From Moritella sp. PE36 (GTDB lineage: Bacteria > Pseudomonadota > Gammaproteobacteria > Enterobacterales > Moritellaceae), in contig NZ_ABCQ01000002.1 in NCBI RefSeq assembly GCF_000170855.1, positions 1 to 64,000 on the forward strand: a stretch of DNA of 64,000 bases, written 5' to 3'. This document shows positions 35,834-45,162 of this stretch, piece by piece; position 1 is the first letter of the stretch, and each line of letters starts with the position of its first letter. A program made the translations under genes and the position numbers. Under the pieces are notes generated by a model. The model was not told the DNA's origin. It was given only the letters and a program-made list of their open reading frames with translations, and made no database searches.

Positions 35834-38305
35834 TTAAAATAATCCCATTTGTTGATCGGTTATCAAATCAAAGCTCAAGCCAATAAAGGGCAAGATACCA
35901 TCGGCAATGGGCTTAATTTGTTTTTCAATATAATGCTCAAAATCCAATACTGAATGTTGATGTTCAACCGCTTCAGGGCCATTCAAAGTAAGCACATAAC
36001 TGATCCACGCTTTGTGTTGATAACGTAATGGTTGCCCTAATTGACGGTTCTTCTCATCCGCGGCGCGCGCAGCTTTTACATGGGGCGGCACGTTTTTCAC
36101 ATATAGCGCTAATTCTTGGCGCAAACGTTTACGGTAAACCAACTTGTCGTTAAATTCACCCGCTAAGGTTTTCTCGACAATTTCCAGCACGTAATCTTCA
36201 ACCGCAATATTATGGAATACGCGATGGTATAACTCCATCTGGAACATCTTGGCTAAATCTGTCCAATCGGTGCGTACGGTTTCCAGCCCTTTGAAGATCA
36301 GCTTTTCCCCGTCTTTAGTATGCACTAATCCGGCATAACGCTTTTTACTGCCTTTATCCAAACCACGAATGGTGGGCATTAAGAACTTGTGATAATGCAC
36401 TTCGTATTCAATATCTAAGAAACAGTCAATATCGTAATCTTCACGTAAGAGTTGTTGCCATTGCTGGTTAATATACGCCGACAGCTCTGCGCCCATGCGG
36501 TCGGCTTGTAAACCGCGATCAGCTGACGACCCACTATAACCATCGGCAAATTTATCTGCATCGAGTAATACAAAGGTAGAGTCAGTATCGCCGTAGATAA
36601 CCTTGTACCCTTTGGCTTCGATCCAACCCGCAGTGGTCTGCATGATCTCTTGACCACGCATAGTGATCGACGAAGCTAAACGGGTATCATAAAAACGACA
36701 ACCGCCGGATCCTAATACCCCATAAAACGAGTTCATTAAGATCTTAATGGCCTGTGAACGGGCGGCATCTTTATCGAGTTTGGCTTGATCACGCTGCGCC
36801 CACAGTTCGGTAATAATATCAGGCAAGTAATGTTTATCCCGATCAAACAAACCACCACGGAAACCGGGTATAGCTTCAGTTGGGTTCTGTACCCCTTCTA
36901 GCAGCCCAACTGGATCAATTTTGAAAGTGCGGATAATCGACGGATACAGACTTTTGAAATCCAGTACGATCACGTGATCATACAACCCCGGGAATGAGTC
37001 CATCACGTAACCACCAGGACTCGCCATTACTCCGCTCTCGCGTAGATTCGGGGCGATATAACCAGCGCGGTGTAACTTAGGCAGATACACATTGGTGAAC
37101 GCCAATACCGAGCCACCGTTACGATCTAATTCCAATCCCGTTAACTGCGAGCGTAATAACAAGAAATCCAACAACCGGGTTTTAACAAAAATATCCCACA
37201 CTAATACGCAATCTTGCAGGTTGTATTTCGCTAGCTTGACCTTGTTAAAATGAAAGTCATGATTGATCTGTTCCATCCGGTTATCAACATCATCAGTATC
37301 TTTACCGACACCGAGTATTTCTTGTGCGACATTTTCTAAACTAAAACTAGGAAAGCTATAAGTTGCGGTTTTTAGGCTATCAATACCATCGACTACCACC
37401 CGACCATGTAAGGTTAAAAATCCTTGTTGTTGTGGGGTTCGGCCGTCACGCCAATGCAAGTTTTGACCACCGCGACCAAGCGCTAATTTAAGGTTATGGA
37501 AGGTGGCACGTTGGGCTAATAAACGGAAATCAAAGTTAATCACGTTCCAGCCAATAAAGATGTCAGGATCGTAACTAATGACAAAGGCTTGCAGTGCCAG
37601 TAATAAACTTTTTTCGTCAGCCACCCAGTGGATCAACGGCTCACTTTCGGGATCTTGCGCTAAGTCTTTCTCAGCTTTTTCTAGGTCTTTATCAAGAGGT
37701 TCGCCAATCATGTATACCCGTTTAAAAGGCTGACCGTCTGGGCAATACGCAGGGCTTAATGAATACAAACCAATAGAGTACAACTCACCGTGTTCTGAGC
37801 ACTCTATATCCAGTGAGACCTGTTTAATTTTGTCGACGAGATTATCTGGTAACGCGGCAGGTTTAAGCTGTGCTTGTTGAAATTCAACATAACCTTTGCG
37901 TTGTACTGGCGTACCAGTGAACTCAACAGCCCCTTTAACAAACCGTTCCATTAAGTAACGTTCTGCTGGGCGAATGTCTGCTTCTAATACCGTGACCAGC
38001 TTACGTCTTAATAATTCTTGTGCACGGTGAAAGTCATGCGAGGTACGGAAATAAAAAGCACTCATGAATTCTAAATCAAAGCTGCGCATTTTCAGATCTT
38101 TATAAGTAAAACGCGGATTCAATTCACTTAAACAAGCTAAGGCTGTGGTAAGTTGATCTTGAGGAATGAACATAACCAGCGGCTGAGTTGCCGGGATCAG
38201 TTTAACCGCACCCATTTCAGATGCTAACCAGTAACTTAATTCATTGTTACCATTGCGATCACGGCTATGGCGCGATAATAAAAAACCTAGATATATAGCA
38301 GACAA
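35834..38305 (-). CDS. polB: DNA polymerase II (PolB), family B
   Basis: 823 residues (E. coli 783). TTG start at 38305; no ATG is available before the upstream in-frame stop. Exonuclease motif SLDIECSEHGELYSIG, polymerase motif A DFKSLYPSIIRTFKIDP, motif B KILMNSFYGVLGSGGCRFYD and motif C YGDTDSTFV all intact. An SOS-induced repair polymerase with proofreading in E. coli; a LexA-like box 28 bp upstream suggests the same control here. Confidence 0.95.
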   Translation of the reverse strand: MSAIYLGFLLSRHSRDRNGNNELSYWLASEMGAVKLIPATQPLVMFIPQDQLTTALACLSELNPRFTYKDLKMRSFDLEFMSAFYFRTSHDFHRAQELLRRKLVTVLEADIRPAERYLMERFVKGAVEFTGTPVQRKGYVEFQQAQLKPAALPDNLVDKIKQVSLDIECSEHGELYSIGLYSLSPAYCPDGQPFKRVYMIGEPLDKDLEKAEKDLAQDPESEPLIHWVADEKSLLLALQAFVISYDPDIFIGWNVINFDFRLLAQRATFHNLKLALGRGGQNLHWRDGRTPQQQGFLTLHGRVVVDGIDSLKTATYSFPSFSLENVAQEILGVGKDTDDVDNRMEQINHDFHFNKVKLAKYNLQDCVLVWDIFVKTRLLDFLLLRSQLTGLELDRNGGSVLAFTNVYLPKLHRAGYIAPNLRESGVMASPGGYVMDSFPGLYDHVIVLDFKSLYPSIIRTFKIDPVGLLEGVQNPTEAIPGFRGGLFDRDKHYLPDIITELWAQRDQAKLDKDAARSQAIKILMNSFYGVLGSGGCRFYDTRLASSITMRGQEIMQTTAGWIEAKGYKVIYGDTDSTFVLLDADKFADGYSGSSADRGLQADRMGAELSAYINQQWQQLLREDYDIDCFLDIEYEVHYHKFLMPTIRGLDKGSKKRYAGLVHTKDGEKLIFKGLETVRTDWTDLAKMFQMELYHRVFHNIAVEDYVLEIVEKTLAGEFNDKLVYRKRLRQELALYVKNVPPHVKAARAADEKNRQLGQPLRYQHKAWISYVLTLNGPEAVEHQHSVLDFEHYIEKQIKPIADGILPFIGLSFDLITDQQMGLF

Positions 38306-38332
38306 AATTAACCAGTAAAAAGTAGTTTAAGA

Positions 38333-38348
38333 CTGGTTAAGTGTACAG
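38333..38348 (-). promoter_or_regulatory. LexA (SOS) box upstream of polB
   Basis: CTGGTTAAGTGTACAG fits CTGTn8ACAG with a single mismatch. Position (28-43 bp upstream of the polB start) and known SOS control of E. coli polB support it. Confidence 0.6.
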
Positions 38349-38432
38349 CATTTTTAGAAATGTGAACATAGTACTTAATCGTTGACAGTAGCCTGCGTAT
38401 CAAATGACTCACAACGTCGGATATCTAACAAA

Positions 38433-38464
38433 CTAGCTCTCAAACATAATTGTAAGTGAGCTAG
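38433..38464 (-). terminator. Hairpin downstream of TonB receptor gene
   Basis: CTAGCTC/GAGCTAG stem with some extra pairing inside; on the minus strand it is followed by TTTGTTAG. Weak candidate end for the receptor transcript. Confidence 0.35.
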
Positions 38465-38575
38465 CTGTCATCATTTAAATCACAACTTAGGTCGAGCCTG
38501 TCTATACGATAGTTGAAGTTTCATTTTTTAATCAATGAACTTAAGTCTTGATATTTTCATCTGACCAACAGATTT

Positions 38576-40813
38576 TTAAAAGTTTATTGCCAAACCTACT
38601 TTATAATTAATTCCAGGTGCAGTGAACCTATTCAATCCAACCCCATCACTATCAACCATATTAGTCGAACCAAATTCAGGAATACTTCTAACTGAATCCC
38701 AAGTTTTATATTTCTTATCTAACAGATTAAATACTCCCGCATTTATCTTAATATTTTTAGTCATCGTGTAATTAATGACTAAATCCATCAATAAAACGCT
38801 ATCACTAGTATACTTAGACTGCTTTCCATTACGAACCGTTTCTTTAGGGTCTTTTTTGTCGATGAAATTACTATAAAATCCAATTCTATAATCATATGTT
38901 GTATAAATAATATTGTTCATTATCTCTAATGGATTAACTCCCATTAAATAATCTCCATCACTTCCTTTACCTTTGCTGTAACTGATCCCAGTCTGATATT
39001 TAAGATCATCGTAAATATCTAAAAATGTAGATAAGTTCATGTCAAACCTCATATCCAATCCATAAATGTAAGCTTCATCTACATTTTGATATTGCATATA
39101 ATTCTGATCGTTAAACTCTGGCTGACCAGGATAAGCAGACCATGGATTTGGCACTTTTATTGTTTCCGATTTTAAGTCAATGAAATTATGATATTTAGTG
39201 TAATAAGGATTTAAATAAAACTGCCAATCATCTTCAACATATTCAAAGTGAATTTCATTTGTTATTCCAGTTTCTTGCTTTAGATTTTCATTTGGTTCAA
39301 TTCTATTTGCGGCGACTTTATCGCCGAATGAAAAATATAATTCATTTGCGTTTGGTGCTCTAAAGCCACTGTTTATTTTATATTTAACATTAATTTTATC
39401 TGTTAGCTGATTATCATAAATAGCAGATAAAGTGATTCCTGAAAATTTAGTATCCTCTGGTGCATCTAATGATGTCCCATAGAGGTGATTTGATATTGAT
39501 TTTCCACTCAAGGTCACATCATTTTGAAAGAAATCATACCTCGCTCCAAATGATATTAACTCTGATTCAGAAACGATCATCTCATGAGTTCCTGCTATAT
39601 AAAAAGAATCTGTTTCTACAGGTTCAATAATACTGTTTTCAGAGACGTAAGATTTCCCTCCAATAATACTAATATCAACATTATCATTTTGAAGTTTTTT
39701 CCGTTTATAGCCAATCATAAAATAATTTATCATTGGAATAGATAATACCTCATAATTTTTACTTGTTGCTTTTTGTTCAATACCAAATGAATCCTGCTTT
39801 ATGCTTCTTTCATAATGCTGGCTTAACTTTTCATCTTTAAAATAGTAAACATAACTATTATCTGTTTGATCAATTTTTTGATTATATATTTTAGTAGATA
39901 ATCGGTCTAAATAAATATGATTACTTAAATACTCCCACTCTAAAGAGTAGCGGCTTCTATCTCCAGAGCTATCGATAATACGATGACTTGAACCGAATAA
40001 CTCCCAAGATTTTTCATCAATATCTTTTTGGGTACTGAACTGCTCATAAGTAAGAATGACATTATTATTCTCATTTGGGGTTAACGTTGATTTAACAAGT
40101 AAATTAAATGATTTCTTATCGATAGGATCAGCACGTGATCTAGACTTACCATAAATATCAATACCCTCATCTCTGGTCTCTAATTCATGTCCATTTACGT
40201 CCGTATATAATACTAATAAGTCACCATATTTTTTTTTGAATGCGAGCCCGGTCGTATTCTTCAGCTCATTATTTTTACTTCCATACATCGTTTTATTGTA
40301 AAAACCATAATCATTACCTGGTAATATTATATCTTCTGCACTTTTAGTTTCAAAAGACACTGCACCACCCAAACTGCCAGAACCAGTAAATAATGAATCA
40401 CTTCCTTTTTTTATTGCTACCGACTTTATGGCATCTAATTCAATATCATTAATAGACCCATTAAAATAACCATAGCCTTTATAAATGTCATTCTCAAAAC
40501 TTTCACCCTGATGAATACCATCAACTAGAATTGAAACCCGATCTTCATCAACTCCTCGTATATTAAAACCACTGGTTCCAGCTCTTCCTTTTTGTACAAC
40601 TGATACGCCTAATTCACCTTTAACCAAATCATTAATATCTCCCACCATTTCATCATCTATTTTTTGATTGCTGATTTCGATGTTTGCTTCATTTAATGAA
40701 GACTCTCTTTTTGCTGTAATGACAACCTCTTGAACTGTTGTTATATCAGTGGCATAAACATTACAAGTTAATAATGAAAGAGGAATTAATGTTACTTTTA
40801 TTATTTTATTCAT
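38576..40813 (-). CDS. TonB-dependent receptor, haem/haemoglobin/transferrin type
   Basis: 745 residues: signal peptide (VTLIPLSLLTCNVYA), TonB box-like TVQEVVITAKRE, plug domain (GVSVVQKGRAGTSGFNIRG, VSILVDGIHQGESF) and a 22-strand barrel ending GLAINF with terminal Phe. The plug sequence resembles the haemoglobin/haem/transferrin receptor group (HutA/HmbR/TbpA relatives). It is clearly more AT-rich in codon use than polB or the MFS gene beside it, which suggests horizontal origin. No TonB/ExbB or haem ABC genes accompany it. Fur-like site upstream suggests iron control. Confidence 0.88.
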   Translation of the reverse strand: MNKIIKVTLIPLSLLTCNVYATDITTVQEVVITAKRESSLNEANIEISNQKIDDEMVGDINDLVKGELGVSVVQKGRAGTSGFNIRGVDEDRVSILVDGIHQGESFENDIYKGYGYFNGSINDIELDAIKSVAIKKGSDSLFTGSGSLGGAVSFETKSAEDIILPGNDYGFYNKTMYGSKNNELKNTTGLAFKKKYGDLLVLYTDVNGHELETRDEGIDIYGKSRSRADPIDKKSFNLLVKSTLTPNENNNVILTYEQFSTQKDIDEKSWELFGSSHRIIDSSGDRSRYSLEWEYLSNHIYLDRLSTKIYNQKIDQTDNSYVYYFKDEKLSQHYERSIKQDSFGIEQKATSKNYEVLSIPMINYFMIGYKRKKLQNDNVDISIIGGKSYVSENSIIEPVETDSFYIAGTHEMIVSESELISFGARYDFFQNDVTLSGKSISNHLYGTSLDAPEDTKFSGITLSAIYDNQLTDKINVKYKINSGFRAPNANELYFSFGDKVAANRIEPNENLKQETGITNEIHFEYVEDDWQFYLNPYYTKYHNFIDLKSETIKVPNPWSAYPGQPEFNDQNYMQYQNVDEAYIYGLDMRFDMNLSTFLDIYDDLKYQTGISYSKGKGSDGDYLMGVNPLEIMNNIIYTTYDYRIGFYSNFIDKKDPKETVRNGKQSKYTSDSVLLMDLVINYTMTKNIKINAGVFNLLDKKYKTWDSVRSIPEFGSTNMVDSDGVGLNRFTAPGINYKVGLAINF

Positions 40814-40836
40814 TTAAAAAAGACCTAGATACGAAT

Positions 40837-40855
40837 GCAAACAATTATCATTCAA
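40837..40855 (-). promoter_or_regulatory. Fur-box-like sequence upstream of TonB receptor
   Basis: GCAAACAATTATCATTCA region, about 24 bp upstream of the receptor start, holds ATCATT and AAnnATT elements of the Fur consensus; roughly 11 of 19 positions agree by eye. Supported mainly by the gene it precedes. Confidence 0.4.
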
Positions 40856-41150
40856 TGTCCATTTCGTGTCAATATTTATGACTATACATTAGCGATAAAA
40901 GCAGCCAATTAAGCCTCAAGGTGAATCTTACAGGCTTTAAACACCAAATTAATTCAGATAGGTGGTTTAACAAACAGATAAATATATTTAAATTGATAAA
41001 TGAAATAAGTAACTAGACTAATTTAAAGGGAATAAGAACTAACAGTAGAAATAACATAATCCGATATCAACATTTGTTTAAAATATGTTATAAGGTTTAT
41101 AGGAATCATTAATAAACAATTTTAGATTAAACAGATAAGAGAATACGCCT
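40856..41150. other. Divergent intergenic spacer
   Basis: AT-rich spacer between the TonB receptor (-) and the MFS gene (+). I see no RNA gene, repeat or reading frame in it apart from the Fur-like site at its left edge; it presumably holds both promoters. Confidence 0.5.
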
Positions 41151-43295
41151 GTGGTCACAACCCTTAAACCTTTCATATTACTGCTCATCAGTGGCTTTTT
41201 GCTCATGCTGGGTTATGGTTTGAGTAACATTTTATTGCCTGTACGCATGCAAAATGACGGTATCAGCGTCGATAACATAGGTATCATCTTATCTATGCTG
41301 TCTGTGGGCTTCTTACTGGGTGCTATCTATAGTCGCACGCTATTACAACGGGTTGGTCACATTCGCATATTTGCCATGTGCGGTAGCTTAACATCGGTTG
41401 CTATCTTGCTTTCAGGTCTGTATCCAGAACCATTAATGTTAGCCGCAATGCGCATGCTCACTGGGTTTTGTATGGCCTGTGCCAATGCCACACTCGATAG
41501 CTGGTTAAGTCATAGCGCCACAGAAGAAAGCCGTGGGCGAATATTATCGATTAACCAGATGGTGATCATGTCTGCGCTATTCTCTGGGCAATTCTTGTTA
41601 AACGTGGCCCCCGTTACCGATGTCACCTTGTTTGTTATCTCCGGTATTCTATTTAGTCTTTCTATTACCCCCATGGTGATCAGCAAGCATCAAGGGCCAC
41701 AGATTGAAGACAGTCAGTCCATGTCCTTAATGACTATCATAAAACTGTCACCACTCGGGGTGATCTGCTGTTTTTATGGTGGTTTTCTGTATGCAGGTTT
41801 AGTCAACATGTTGCCTATTTTTGCCAGTGATAATGGCATTCAAGGTTTTAACTTATCCGTATTCATGGGGGCATCAATCTTTGGTGCTATTATCTTTCAA
41901 TACCCAATAGCCTATTTATCCGACCGCTTTGACCGTCGTAAAACCATGATCGGTATGGTATTAACTATTGCGGCATTGTCTTTATTCGTGCCGCAACTGA
42001 TTAGTTCATCACAATTTAATCTCACCTTGTTGACGATTGCGGTCGTGATGGGGCTAACCGCTTGCCTCTACCCAATGAGCATGTCCGAAACCTTTGATAA
42101 AGTATTAAAAGAACAGATCCTCGCGGCAATGGGCTCCTTGCTACTCATTTACGCACTGGGTAGTATTCTGGGACCGAATCTCGCGTCAATCGCCATGAAT
42201 ATGTTTGGCAGTGCCGCATTATTTTCATTTATTAGCATAACGGCCATTACGTTACTGGCTTTGATCATTGGTAATATGTTCAAGCAGACAGCATTACCGC
42301 GCGATGAACAAGAAAACTTTATCATGCAAACCCCATCGGGCGTGGCATCAGAACTGGATCCTCGTACTCAGTATGCTCAGCCTTCTTTTGAACAAACAAC
42401 AGAAGTTGAAGTGGCTATTAGTTTGGCCGCTAACAATCCCGCAGCCGCCGTAAACATGGCTAAAACTTTAGCCATGCGCGACCCTAATGATGCCTCAAAC
42501 TTAGCCGCGGCACTAAGTACCATTGACGAAATTGATATTAGCCGTCTATACCGTGCGATCACAGCAGCCGCACCAGAGATGAGTATTCATATTGCCGAAG
42601 CGTTAACCAATGCCTCGCCAGAACAGGCTGAGGAATTAGTCGACTGGATCACCACCGAGCGCCCTGATCAATTTACTGATATTATTGTTGCCATCGCTAA
42701 CTCTATGCCAGACAACGGTATTGATATGATGGAAATTGCGGCTGAAAACATGGTTGACGATCATCAAGACGAATTGCTCGAAATGACCGACCAGTACATG
42801 ATAAATCTTTCTGATTCATTAGATGATATGCGTCCTGTCGATCGTACCGCAGCGGCTTCTGAACAAACGGCAACCGAGCTATATAACCGTTTAACCGATA
42901 TCTCCCCTACCCAGTCAGCCGACTTCGCTTTGGCGGTATCAGAAGCCTTACCAGAGTCATCAAATGTGGTCGCGGAAGCCTACGTCAGCAACCTCATTGA
43001 AAGTGAAGAAGCAACACCGGGAGATGCGACTGCGAACATTGAAAGTGCGGTTAATGATTATGTGAGTCAACTAGCAGAAAGTATCCCTGAATATGCCGTC
43101 GATATTGCCAGTACTATGATTGACTCAGTTCCCGATATCGCCTCTGACATGGTCGAAATCTTACAATGTTCTGATGTATTCGATGACAGTGACTTGAGTA
43201 TGTCGATCAAGGATAAACCAGAGCATGATGCGCTAGAAGAACAATTGCAATATGCCGTACAGACGCAAGCAGATGAGATTGATAAGAATAGTTAA
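41151..43295 (+). CDS. MFS transporter with long C-terminal helical-repeat domain
   Basis: 714 residues, GTG start with AAGAGA upstream. Residues about 1-383 are a 12-segment MFS permease (LLISGFLLMLGYGLSNILLP; MRMLTGFCMACANATLDSWL; YLSDRFDRRKTMIGM, the loop motif between halves). The remaining 330 residues are acidic, soluble and built of short helical repeats with a (S/A)xPxxAxxIAxxL pattern (e.g. AAPEMSIHIAEALTNASPEQ, SIPEYAVDIASTMIDSVPDI). Typical MFS proteins stop near 400. The tail would be cytoplasmic and might bind a partner. Substrate unknown. Confidence 0.85.
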   Translation: MVTTLKPFILLLISGFLLMLGYGLSNILLPVRMQNDGISVDNIGIILSMLSVGFLLGAIYSRTLLQRVGHIRIFAMCGSLTSVAILLSGLYPEPLMLAAMRMLTGFCMACANATLDSWLSHSATEESRGRILSINQMVIMSALFSGQFLLNVAPVTDVTLFVISGILFSLSITPMVISKHQGPQIEDSQSMSLMTIIKLSPLGVICCFYGGFLYAGLVNMLPIFASDNGIQGFNLSVFMGASIFGAIIFQYPIAYLSDRFDRRKTMIGMVLTIAALSLFVPQLISSSQFNLTLLTIAVVMGLTACLYPMSMSETFDKVLKEQILAAMGSLLLIYALGSILGPNLASIAMNMFGSAALFSFISITAITLLALIIGNMFKQTALPRDEQENFIMQTPSGVASELDPRTQYAQPSFEQTTEVEVAISLAANNPAAAVNMAKTLAMRDPNDASNLAAALSTIDEIDISRLYRAITAAAPEMSIHIAEALTNASPEQAEELVDWITTERPDQFTDIIVAIANSMPDNGIDMMEIAAENMVDDHQDELLEMTDQYMINLSDSLDDMRPVDRTAAASEQTATELYNRLTDISPTQSADFALAVSEALPESSNVVAEAYVSNLIESEEATPGDATANIESAVNDYVSQLAESIPEYAVDIASTMIDSVPDIASDMVEILQCSDVFDDSDLSMSIKDKPEHDALEEQLQYAVQTQADEIDKNS

Positions 43296-43349
43296 TATAT
43301 GCAATAGGAAGGTAAATAGAAAATCTGAATATCAAAGACAAATAAAAAA

Positions 43350-43382
43350 CAGAACTAACCTACAAGTATAGGGTTAGTTCTG
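43350..43382. terminator. Bidirectional terminator between MFS gene and nhaD
   Basis: CAGAACTAACC/GGTTAGTTCTG perfect 11-bp stem, 11-base loop, with A-rich DNA before it and TTTATC after. Serves the convergent ends. Confidence 0.75.
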
Positions 43383-43420
43383 TTTATCAATCACAGGTTA
43401 ATTTGTTTATTCATTACAAA

Positions 43421-44859
43421 TTAAAACAACGCGTCATTCAGCCATAGATGACAAAGAATAGAAGCGATGTAACCCAGTGCAATCACTGGAGCCCAACGTA
43501 AGTGGCCTGCAAACGTATACAGTCCACGCGCTTGACCCATCAGCGCCACACCAGCAGCAGAACCGATAGACAGTAAACTACCGCCCACGCCAGCTGTTAA
43601 CGTCACTAATAACCATTGCCCAAGTGACATATCAGGTTGCATGCTTAATACCGCAAACATCACCGGTATATTATCTACAACCGCAGACAAGAGACCGACT
43701 ACAACGTTAGCAACTGTGTATCCCACGTACCGTACATAATGCCAGAAGCCAGACTGAGATAACCCATAAAGCCTAAACCACCCACACACATGATCACGCC
43801 GTAGAAGAATAATAAGGTATCCCATTCCGCTTTAGCAACCTTGCTAAACACATCAAATGGCACCACACCACCAAGCTGTTCTAAGGCTTTTTCGTCGTTA
43901 GCAAGTTCTGCTTTCGCACGTTTACGCTCTAACGAGATTGGCAGCGTTTTACGCAAGAAGTATCCGAAGAATTGCAGATAACCCAGACCTGTCATCATGC
44001 CTAATACAGGCGGCATGTGTAACACGCTGTGCGCAGCAACCGCAGAGGCAACTGTTAGTAGGAATAGCAACACAATACGTTTGGCACCACGTTTAGTATG
44101 TACGACTTCTTGTACACCAGATAACTTGGCATTTTTAGGAATGAAGAACGTCATGATCGTCGCAGGTACAATGAAGTTAACCACAGATGGTAAGAATAAC
44201 GCAGCGAACTCATTAAATTCAACCATACCCTTTTGCCATACCATTAGGGTTGTAATATCACCAAATGGACTGAACGCACCACCCGCATTCGCGGCAACAA
44301 CGATATTAATACAAGCAAGGTTAATAAACTTCTTGTCTTCCCCCGCCACTTTCATTACCACCGCACACATAAGCAGTGCCGTGGTTAAGTTATCGGCAAT
44401 CGGCGAAATAAAGAATGCGAGAATACCGGTTAGCCAAAATAAGCCCCTAAGATCGAGACCTTTACCTAACATCCAACTACGTAATGCATCAAATAACTGA
44501 CGCTCTTCCATCGCATTGATGTAAGTCATCGCAACCAGTAAGAACAGCAATAGTTCGGCATACTCTAACAGGTTATGCCTAAATGCGGCTTCGGCTATAT
44601 CTGACATGCCCAAGCTAGCATAGTGCCAACCAATGAGGGCCCAAATAATACCCGCTGCTACCAGCACAGGTTTTGATTTCCGTAAATGTAAGTGCTCTTC
44701 CGCCATTACCAGCAAGTATGCGCAGGTAAAGATAATTACAGCAAAATAGCCTATTCTGGACGTAGTGAGATCAACGATTTCCCCACCGCCACCTGATGCA
44801 AACGCAAACGTTGCAGGTGCCAATCCAAACAAGATAACTAAAATAAGCTTCATTGCCAT
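43421..44859 (-). pseudogene. nhaD: Na+/H+ antiporter NhaD, broken by a one-base frameshift
   Basis: The 5' part reads 386 codons from 44859 and stops at 43699 after GIMYGTWDTQLLTL; the 3' part continues in another frame (YTVANVVVGLLSAVVDNIPV ... to the stop at 43421). Together they make about 479 residues, the normal NhaD length, and all conserved parts are present (SPIADNLTTALLMCAVVMKV, NAGGAFSPFGDITTLMVWQK, GGSLLSIGSAAGVALMGQAR). The break is at 43722-43724, where CCC (GGG in the gene) seems to have lost one base: restoring GGGG gives TWGYTVANV. NhaD exports Na+ or Li+ at alkaline pH. Real mutation or sequencing error cannot be told from here. Confidence 0.88.
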
Positions 44860-45162
44860 GTTATGTGCCTTCCCTCTCCAAATGATAAAAACCTGTATAA
44901 TGTATGTTAATAACTTGTTTTATGCTATTAGCAAAATCGATTTTAGTGAAATAATTACAATTTTTATGTTTCTTATCAATTAGCCATTAACTCAGCATTT
45001 ACGACTAAAACCTTGTCAGTAAATGAATATATCAGATTGAAATTAAATAAAATGCGAGATAAGCACTTGATAAAAAACAGTCTATTGCCTACCATCGAGT
45101 AACTATTAACACTAAATATTAACGTCACTTACCGCCGCTCGGCATCAGCAAGGATACCCACA
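44860..45162. other. Intergenic spacer nhaD-ybdG
   Basis: AT-rich divergent spacer of 303 bp. It contains TATAAT at 44896-44901 and a 12-bp palindrome AAAATCGATTTT at 44933-44944. No convincing gene or RNA. Confidence 0.45.

Noticed and set aside
43997-44500. 167-codon frame antisense to nhaD
   Set aside because: Antisense to conserved NhaD codons; no start signal and no recognisable domain.
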